A DNA stretch of 64,000 bases, from contig OZ241903.1 of the NCBI GenBank assembly GCA_965203635.1, forward strand, positions 558,001 through 622,000, read 5' to 3'. Below the pieces are notes generated by a model. That model made no database searches, was not told where the DNA came from, and saw only the letters and a list, made by a program, of their open reading frames with translations. This document shows, in pieces, positions 59,097 through 64,000 of this stretch. A program made the position numbers and the translations under genes. The DNA comes from Aldehydirespirator sp965203635. GTDB lineage: Bacteria; Actinomycetota; Acidimicrobiia; Acidimicrobiales; Aldehydirespiratoraceae. How positions within the stretch are numbered: the first letter of the stretch is position 1; each line of letters starts with the position of its first letter.

Positions 59097-59878
59097 AGCT
59101 CGAAGAACAGTCCCGCTTGCCAGGGGAAGACGAAGTTGAAGCCCGGACCCCTGAAGAAGGAGCCGATGATCACCAGCACCGCCCAGAACATGAGGTGGAT
59201 GGTCATGAGGCTGATGGCGAACTTGCGGTCCTCAGGTTTCTTGGACGGGTTCCTGTCGATGTAGGGCGCCAACATCAGCGCCAGCAGCCCGACACCGGGG
59301 ATGGTGACGCCCGCCACCATCGGATGGAACATCGTCAGCAGCTCCTGCAGGCCGAGGAAGTACCAGGGGGCCTTGGAAGGGTTGGGCGTCTGGTTGTAGT
59401 TGGCCAGCTCCAGCAGCGGGGCGTTCACGAAGATCGAGAAGATCAGCGTGAACGCGGTGATGAACAGCGAAGCCACGAACTCCACCACCAGCAGGTGCGG
59501 CCACACGTGCACCTTGTCCTGCGGCTTGGACTTCACGTCCTGGATCGAGCCCGACTTGACCACCGTCAGCAGGCGCTGGGTGTGCCCGCCGGGGCCGGTG
59601 GCGGGCGCCGGCGCGGTGGGCGGCGTGGCCACGGCCACTCCCCCGCCGCCGGCGGCCGCGGCAGCCTCCGGGGCGTCTCCGGACGCTTGGGCGCGGGCTG
59701 CCTTGGACCGCTCCAGCAGGTGAGGCGGGATCTTGCTTGCCGCCTGTTGCTGCGCCTCGGTAGCGCCGTCGCCCGAGCTTGCGGCGGCGGGCCCGCCGGC
59801 CGCGGCAGCCTTGGCCGCCTCAGCCTTGGCTCGGGCCTCCTCGGCCCGCTTACGCAGATGCTCGGGGATCTCCACCAT
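59093..59878 (-). CDS. Cytochrome b, C-terminal half (subunit IV-like), with duplicated N-terminal motif
   Basis: A 261-residue protein from ATG 59878 (GAGG upstream). Residues 130-261 hold three spans and APWYFLGLQELLTMFHPMVA, the equivalent of the PEWY quinol-site loop, so this is the b6f subunit IV-type half. The first 110 residues are Ala-rich and contain two related segments, IPEHLRKRAEEARAKAEA and IPPHLLERSKAARAQASG, not part of any cytochrome b core I know. Split cytochrome b with the heme half at 60047-60841. Confidence 0.88.
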   Translation of the reverse strand: MVEIPEHLRKRAEEARAKAEAAKAAAAGGPAAASSGDGATEAQQQAASKIPPHLLERSKAARAQASGDAPEAAAAAGGGGVAVATPPTAPAPATGPGGHTQRLLTVVKSGSIQDVKSKPQDKVHVWPHLLVVEFVASLFITAFTLIFSIFVNAPLLELANYNQTPNPSKAPWYFLGLQELLTMFHPMVAGVTIPGVGLLALMLAPYIDRNPSKKPEDRKFAISLMTIHLMFWAVLVIIGSFFRGPGFNFVFPWQAGLFFEL

Positions 59879-59888
59879 CGTCGCTACC

Positions 59889-60020
59889 TCACACCTCCGC
59901 GCATGCCCGCTCTTGTTCGCTGCGCTCACGGGCCGCTCGGGCCGGTGTTCCGCTCTTGTTCGCTGCGCTCACGGGCCGCTCAGGCCCCGGGGCCTCGCTC
60001 GATGTGTTGCGTACGCTCAT
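59889..60020 (-). other. Repeat-derived open frame (43 codons) between the cytochrome b halves
   Basis: ATG 60020 has AGGGAG upstream. The frame runs through two copies of the dispersed repeat in different phases (PERPVSAANKSG, then AARERSEQER) and ends 10 bases before the next ATG. Whether it is translated is unknown. Confidence 0.35.
59905..59985 (-). repeat. Two adjacent dispersed-repeat copies
   Basis: Copies at 59905-59943 and 59950-59985, both with the CCGAGCGGCCCGTGAGCGCA core (the second with CTGAGCGG), in the same orientation as the operon. Confidence 0.85.
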
Positions 60021-60046
60021 GAATCGCTCCCTGTCCGCTCGGCCTC

Positions 60047-60841
60047 TTACAGCGGACCCGAGATGCCGCCGTCCTTGCGGACCCGCCAGAAGTGGACGGC
60101 CAGGAAGATCACGAGCACGAACGGCAGCATCAGCACGTGCAGCACGTACCAGCGCAACAGCGTGTCCGTGCCGATCTCCACCCCGCCGAGCAGCACGAAC
60201 CGCACCTGGTCGCCGAACACTGGGGTGTAGCCCATCATGTTGGTGCCCACGGTCACCGCCCACAGGGCCAGCTGGTCCCACGGCAGCAGGTACCCGGTGA
60301 ACGACAGCAGCAGCGTCAGCTTCAGCAGGATCACGCCGATGACCCAGTTGAACTCCCTGGGCGGCTTGTAGGCCCCGTGGTAGAACACCCGGGCCATGTG
60401 CAGGAACACGGTGATCACCATGAGGTGGGCGCCCCACCGGTGCATGTTGCGGACCAGCAGGCCGAAGGTCACCGAGGTCTGCAGGATGTAGATGTCGTCC
60501 CAGGCCTGGGCCGCGGTGGGACGGTAGAAGAACATCAGGAAGATGCCGGTGACGGTCTCGAGGATGAACAGGAAAAAGCTCAGACCGCCCAGGCACAGGG
60601 TGTAGCTCACCTTCACGGCGTGACGCTTCACCTTCACGGGATGAAGGTGGTACAGCACGCTGTTCATGATCACGTAGGACCGGTTCCGGGGGCTGTCGGT
60701 GTAGCCCTTGCGGAAGATCGACCCGGGCCGGAAGATCGAGGTCCAGGCCTGCGAGCCCTGGACCTGGTCGCCGATCTTCGTCATCTGGGCGACCAGGCGC
60801 TCCGGCAGCGGTGCCTTGCGCTCCTCTGTGTCGATGGCCAT
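60047..60841 (-). CDS. Cytochrome b, N-terminal heme-binding half (cytochrome b6-like)
   Basis: A 264-residue protein with four spans. Heme-ligand histidine pairs lie in NMHRWGAHLMVITVFLHMAR and VLHVLMLPFVLVIFLAVHFW. FTGYLLPWDQLALWAVTVGT matches the b-type helix C/cd1 region. ATG behind GCAGGAGACCC. The stop TAA is followed by GAGGCCGAGCGG, the repeat head. Confidence 0.92.
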   Translation of the reverse strand: MAIDTEERKAPLPERLVAQMTKIGDQVQGSQAWTSIFRPGSIFRKGYTDSPRNRSYVIMNSVLYHLHPVKVKRHAVKVSYTLCLGGLSFFLFILETVTGIFLMFFYRPTAAQAWDDIYILQTSVTFGLLVRNMHRWGAHLMVITVFLHMARVFYHGAYKPPREFNWVIGVILLKLTLLLSFTGYLLPWDQLALWAVTVGTNMMGYTPVFGDQVRFVLLGGVEIGTDTLLRWYVLHVLMLPFVLVIFLAVHFWRVRKDGGISGPL

Positions 60842-60877
60842 GGGTCTCCTGCGGATGAGTCTGGGGGTCGAGATTGC

Positions 60878-61294
60878 TTACGCGAGCCGCATCCCGTAGC
60901 CGTAGCCATGGGAGTTGGTTCTCTGGTGAGGGTCGCCCCCGGGGGGAGGATCGCCCATCTTGCCGAGAATGATGACGCCGGTCGGGCAGCGATCCACGCA
61001 CAGCGCGCAGCGGGTGCACACGTCGTCGTCGATCGTGAAGATCACCTTGTCGGCGGGGTCTATTCCCGGCAGCTCGGTGCCGACGGCCTCGTCGACCGCG
61101 TCGGTCGTGACCATGAAGATGCACTTCCACGGGCAGATGTCCACGCAGCCCTCGCACATGATGCACTCCGACTGGTCGATGTGGATGAACTGCTTGGGCT
61201 TGACGGCCTGGGCGAGCCAGTCCGCGTCCACCTCCTGGAGCACGTAGTCGTCCCGGAACTCCGGCATGGGCGGGTTGGCGTCGGTCGTGGTCAC
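60878..61294 (-). CDS. Ferredoxin with two [4Fe-4S] motifs, in the cytochrome bc operon
   Basis: A 138-residue protein from GTG 61294 (overlaps the upstream TGA). Cluster motifs: CIMCEGCVDICPWKCIFMVT and CTRCALCVDRCPTGVIILGK. About 40 N-terminal residues precede the first motif, and a Gly/His/Tyr-rich tail ends the protein. A ferredoxin inside a quinol:cytochrome c reductase operon is uncommon. It may be an integral electron entry or exit subunit. Confidence 0.88.
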   Translation of the reverse strand: MTTTDANPPMPEFRDDYVLQEVDADWLAQAVKPKQFIHIDQSECIMCEGCVDICPWKCIFMVTTDAVDEAVGTELPGIDPADKVIFTIDDDVCTRCALCVDRCPTGVIILGKMGDPPPGGDPHQRTNSHGYGYGMRLA

Positions 61295-61746
61295 GCCTCG
61301 GATCCCTCCCGAACCAGGGGGCGCCCGAAGCTCGACAACTCGACGGCCTCGGCGGCCTCGGCCTTCTTGCCCCGGTTCTGCCACACCATCCACAGCCATA
61401 CCTGCGCGCCGACGGCGACGACGTAGATCCCGCTGGCGATGACGTCGCGGATCACCACATAGGTGATCGTGAACGGGAAGCTGCCGCCCTGGGCCTGGGC
61501 CCTCAGGATCCCTCCCGGGCCGACGAAGAGCTTGTCGGTTCGCCAGTTGAGCTCGTTGTCCGCCCACGCGAGCCACTGGTGGGGCACGACCCCGTATATC
61601 CAGAACATCCCGAAGAAGACGATCATCGCCCCGAACATGGCCTCGCCCCACGTGACCGGGGTCCCCACGGGCCGGCGCTTCGTGTAGGCGAGGATGGCGC
61701 CGACGAGTGCGACCGTGACCACGATTGACAGAGCGAAGGCGACCAC
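61291..61746 (-). CDS. Membrane protein of unknown function, first gene of the respiratory array
   Basis: A 151-residue protein from GTG 61746 with GAGGAG upstream. Spans: VVAFALSIVVTVALVGAILA, MFGAMIVFFGMFWIYGVVP and ASGIYVVAVGAQVWLWMVWQ. The loop HQWLAWADNELNWRTDKLFV contains a Trp-rich motif. GTGA-coupled to the ferredoxin gene. No characterised family recognised. Probably an extra subunit of the cytochrome complex. Confidence 0.75.
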   Translation of the reverse strand: MVAFALSIVVTVALVGAILAYTKRRPVGTPVTWGEAMFGAMIVFFGMFWIYGVVPHQWLAWADNELNWRTDKLFVGPGGILRAQAQGGSFPFTITYVVIRDVIASGIYVVAVGAQVWLWMVWQNRGKKAEAAEAVELSSFGRPLVREGSEA

Positions 61747-62048
61747 CGGTACTCCTCGGCGACGACTACTGACGGCTGGCAGTGTAGTCGGAGCAGGGCG
61801 GACCCTCTCCGGACCGGCGTAGGTCTATCAGCGCAAGCCGCTCGATCCGAACATCGGGAGCCGTGATGTGGGCGCGGACGCCTGCTCGGGCGCGGTCCCG
61901 GCGAAGAGAGGGCCATCCCCAACTTCCCCGAATGGCAGCCTTCTCTCCGCCGGAACGGTCTTTACAATACCTGAAAGTCATCAATATCGCAATCGTGTCC
62001 CGAAATGTGCAGCCGACCGTCGGCTGCGTCCAGATCCGTGAGTGGGTC
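61747..62048. other. Intergenic region upstream of the respiratory array
   Basis: 302 bases holding the probable promoter of the array starting at 61746. A 9+9 hairpin GCAGCCGAC-C-GTCGGCTGC (62009-62027) lies downstream of the YbjN gene stop and may end that transcript. AT-rich patch at 61960-62000. No gene seen. Confidence 0.5.
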
Positions 62049-62537
62049 TCAGCCTCGGAACTTCGAGGCGTAGCCGATGCGCATGGCGGGGCGGAAGATC
62101 AGCTCGGTGGCCGCGTACATCGAGCCGAGAATCCCGTCCAGCACTCCGGCGGTCAGCTGCGAGACCGGTGTAGAGCCCGACAGGAACACCGCGTCCTCGG
62201 GTCCGATCTCGAGCTTCAGGCCGGTCAGGCGCCGGTTCCGGCGCAGCAGGTGCTCGTAGAAACGGGCCTCGTTCTCCTCCGGCGCCGGGACCAGGTAGGT
62301 CTCGTAGTGCAGCGTGCGCTGGCCGAGGGTGAACCAGATCGTCCACACCTCCTTCTCCTCGCCGTGGACCCGCACGTACCACCGTCGCTCGCCTTCCTGG
62401 CCGCGTTCAATGGCGTCGATGGCGGGGTTCGCGGCGGACGCGGCTGCCAGCCACGAGTCCATCTGCCGCTCCAGAGCATCGAGATCCGCATCCGATGCAG
62501 GAGGCGCCTGGGTCATGGGATCGGAATCGTCTCCCAT
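62049..62537 (-). CDS. YbjN-domain protein
   Basis: A 162-residue protein (an internal ATG gives 155). The YbjN/T3SS-chaperone-like fold is visible in WYVRVHGEEKEVWTIWFTLG, RTLHYETYLVPAPEENEARF, YEHLLRRNRRLTGLKLEIG and DAVFLSGSTPVSQLTAGVLD. In many actinobacteria a YbjN gene follows mshA, as here (12-base gap). Function unknown. Confidence 0.85.
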   Translation of the reverse strand: MGDDSDPMTQAPPASDADLDALERQMDSWLAAASAANPAIDAIERGQEGERRWYVRVHGEEKEVWTIWFTLGQRTLHYETYLVPAPEENEARFYEHLLRRNRRLTGLKLEIGPEDAVFLSGSTPVSQLTAGVLDGILGSMYAATELIFRPAMRIGYASKFRG

Positions 62538-62549
62538 CGGCTCGGCCTC

Positions 62550-63764
62550 TCAGACTGTGCAGTCCAGCAGAACCCGCGCCGAGAGATCCGCGAAGATCCT
62601 GCGCAGCCGGGCCGCGGTGGCAGTCCAGGAGTAGCGGCCCGCCATCTCGGCGCCGCGACGGGCCATCGACGAGGCCAGTGAGGGGTCGTCGAGGATGGCG
62701 AGCACCGCCTCGGTGTAGCGGGCCGGGTCGCGTTCCGGAATGCGGAAGCCGTTGCGACCGTGGTCCACCAGCGTTCGCAGCCCGCCCACGTCGGCTGCGA
62801 CGACCGGCACGCCACAGGCTGCAGCCTCCAGGGCGACGAGGCCGAACGACTCCGACCGGCTGGGCACGAGGCACACATCCGCGGCCCGGTAGTAGGTCGA
62901 GAGCAGGTGGTGCGGCTGCGGGGGAACCAACGCGACGTGTCCTTGCATGCGGTGGCGGCGGACGGCGCGGTCCAGTCGCAGGAGTTCGCGCTCTCCGTCG
63001 GGACCGGAGGCGCCCCCCACCACGAGGAGCTGGGCGTCGCCGTAGCGACGGCGAAGGCCGGCGAGGGTCTCCACGGCCACGTCGAGACCCTTCAAGGGCT
63101 GAATGCGACCGACGAACAGCAGCACCGGGCCGTCTCCCAGCCCCAGCGCGGCGCGAGCTCCCGGGCGCGACCCCACCGAGAACACGGCCCCATCGACGCC
63201 GGGCGCCACCACGTCGATGCGTTTGGGATCGGCGCCGTACAGCTCCGCGAGCTGTTGCAACTCCGTCACGGAGTTGGCCGTGATGACGTCGGAGCAGGCG
63301 ATCACCTCCGCCTCGGCATCGATCCGGCGTTGCGGTTCGGGATCACCGGTCTCGGCCTTGACTCGAGCCAGCGTGTGGAAGGTGGACACGAGCGGCAGGT
63401 CGAGCTCGTGCTTCAGGCGGTGGCCGGCCAGCCCCGACAGCCAGTAGTTGGCGTGCAGCACGTCGACCGGGTGCTCCTGGAGCCATGCTCCGACACCGTC
63501 GGCGAAGTCCTCCACCACGCCCGGGAGCGACTCCTTGGACAATTCGGCGGCTCCGGCAGCCACATGGACGACCCTGAATCCCGGCTCCACGTCGACGACG
63601 GTGGGCGCGTCGCGGTTGCGCCTCACGAACACGGTGGCGTCGATGCCTGTCTGGGCCAGCGCGGAGACGAGCTCCCGCACGTAGACGTTCATGCCGCCCG
63701 CGTCGCCCCGTCCCGGCAGCACGAGCGGAGATGTGTGAAGCGACAGGACGGCGGCGCGACTCAC
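62550..63764 (-). CDS. mshA: MshA, D-inositol-3-phosphate glycosyltransferase (mycothiol synthesis)
   Basis: A 404-residue GT4 glycosyltransferase. The MshA-type N-terminus HTSPLVLPGRGDAGGMNVYV, the nucleotide loop LFVGRIQPLKGLDVAVETLA, and the EX7E motif in SRSESFGLVALEAAACGVPV are present. It attaches GlcNAc to inositol-3-phosphate, the first committed step of mycothiol. Presence supports actinobacterial origin. GTG 63764 start. Confidence 0.92.
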   Translation of the reverse strand: MSRAAVLSLHTSPLVLPGRGDAGGMNVYVRELVSALAQTGIDATVFVRRNRDAPTVVDVEPGFRVVHVAAGAAELSKESLPGVVEDFADGVGAWLQEHPVDVLHANYWLSGLAGHRLKHELDLPLVSTFHTLARVKAETGDPEPQRRIDAEAEVIACSDVITANSVTELQQLAELYGADPKRIDVVAPGVDGAVFSVGSRPGARAALGLGDGPVLLFVGRIQPLKGLDVAVETLAGLRRRYGDAQLLVVGGASGPDGERELLRLDRAVRRHRMQGHVALVPPQPHHLLSTYYRAADVCLVPSRSESFGLVALEAAACGVPVVAADVGGLRTLVDHGRNGFRIPERDPARYTEAVLAILDDPSLASSMARRGAEMAGRYSWTATAARLRRIFADLSARVLLDCTV

Positions 63765-63808
63765 GAACGATGGAGGATATCGGTCACTCTCGCTGGATGG
63801 GGCCTCTG

Positions 63809-63850
63809 TTTCCCGCTCTTGCTCGCTGCGCTCACGGGCCGCTCGGGCCC
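63809..63850 (-). repeat. Dispersed repeat copy upstream of mshA
   Basis: Contains CCGAGCGGCCCGTGAGCGCA, then GCGAGCAAGAGCGGGAAAC, between the edge gene and mshA, in the direction of transcription. Confidence 0.85.
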
Positions 63851-63863
63851 GCAGGACTCGGCC

Positions 63864-64000
63864 TCAGGCAGGCTCGCCGGTGAAGCGGTGGGCGTCCAGG
63901 TCGCTGAGGTTCGCCCATTCCAGCGTGCGGGCGTGGGTCGCCTCCAGCACGACCTGGGGCGCGGCTCCGGCCTCGAGTGCCTCCGTCCAACGAGGTGCGC
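63864..64000 (-). CDS. C-terminal fragment of an unidentified gene (cut by right edge)
   Basis: An open reverse frame enters from the right edge and ends at TGA 63864-63866, about 45 codons: RWTEALEAGAAPQVVLEATH, then ARTLEWANLSDLDAHRF and TGEPA. Too short to identify. Its direction and position suggest it is co-oriented with mshA. Confidence 0.6.
   Translation of the reverse strand, partial: APRWTEALEAGAAPQVVLEATHARTLEWANLSDLDAHRFTGEPA

Noticed and set aside
59889..60020. Repeat-derived 43-codon frame as a real subunit of the cytochrome complex
   Set aside because: It is built from two repeat copies in different phases; kept only as an open frame of interest.
29501..63850. Dispersed repeats as insertion sequences
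   Set aside because: Copies are about 40 bp with no transposase gene and no constant terminal inverted repeats; treated as small repetitive elements instead.

Overview
The window is very GC-rich with tightly packed, overlapping genes. It encodes MshA (mycothiol synthesis), an ECF sigma factor, an actinobacterial-type split cytochrome b complex and many GTG/TTG starts. This points to an actinobacterium, probably an uncultured Acidimicrobiia-like lineage; that placement is inference. No rRNA, tRNA, CRISPR array, transposase or phage gene was seen.

Layout. (1) 1-8153: an IclR regulator (cut by the left edge) and a TetR regulator diverge from a palindrome-rich promoter. They are followed by a forward aromatic-catabolism operon: Rieske oxygenase, oxopentenoate hydratase-like enzyme, HpcH/HpaI aldolase, aldehyde dehydrogenase, RraA-like aldolase, RidA, type I extradiol dioxygenase. 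(2) 8204-18327, reverse: a PotABCD-type ABC importer, then an operon metF - reductive dehalogenase/VanB-type reductase fusion - LigM-type tetrahydrofolate-dependent O-demethylase. (3) 18595-22735, forward: 3-hydroxyisobutyrate-dehydrogenase-like enzyme, carboxymuconolactone-decarboxylase-like protein, and an ECF sigma factor coupled to a membrane-anchored Asp-box protein. (4) 22824-35423, reverse: an 11-subunit complex I operon (nuoABCDHIJKLMN, no EFG) ending in an NDUFAF7/MidA-family methyltransferase. (5) 35444-40068: repeats, a STAS protein, a CPA2 antiporter with CBS domains, a PhyH-family oxygenase, and a LigB/LigA pair placed convergently. (6) 40078-61746, reverse: one long respiratory array made of a membrane protein, ferredoxin, split cytochrome b, Rieske protein, diheme cytochrome c, a second membrane protein and a complete 14-subunit nuoA-N. 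(7) 62049-64000, reverse: YbjN-domain protein, MshA and a gene cut by the right edge.

How it fits together. LigM + MetF + LigA/LigB + an RraA/LigK-fold aldolase resemble the protocatechuate 4,5-cleavage route for methoxylated aromatics. The self-sufficient reductive dehalogenase fusion would remove ortho-halogen from the same kind of 4-hydroxybenzoate. Reducing equivalents would enter two different complex I machines and a cytochrome bc-type complex.

The most unusual structural signal is at gene junctions. Eleven within-operon gaps are spanned by a mini-open-frame whose start overlaps or abuts the upstream stop and whose stop overlaps or abuts the downstream start. Several carry duplicated junction sequence, strong hairpins or a dispersed repeat. 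It looks as if coupling sites were duplicated and the inserts kept in frame so that translational coupling survives.
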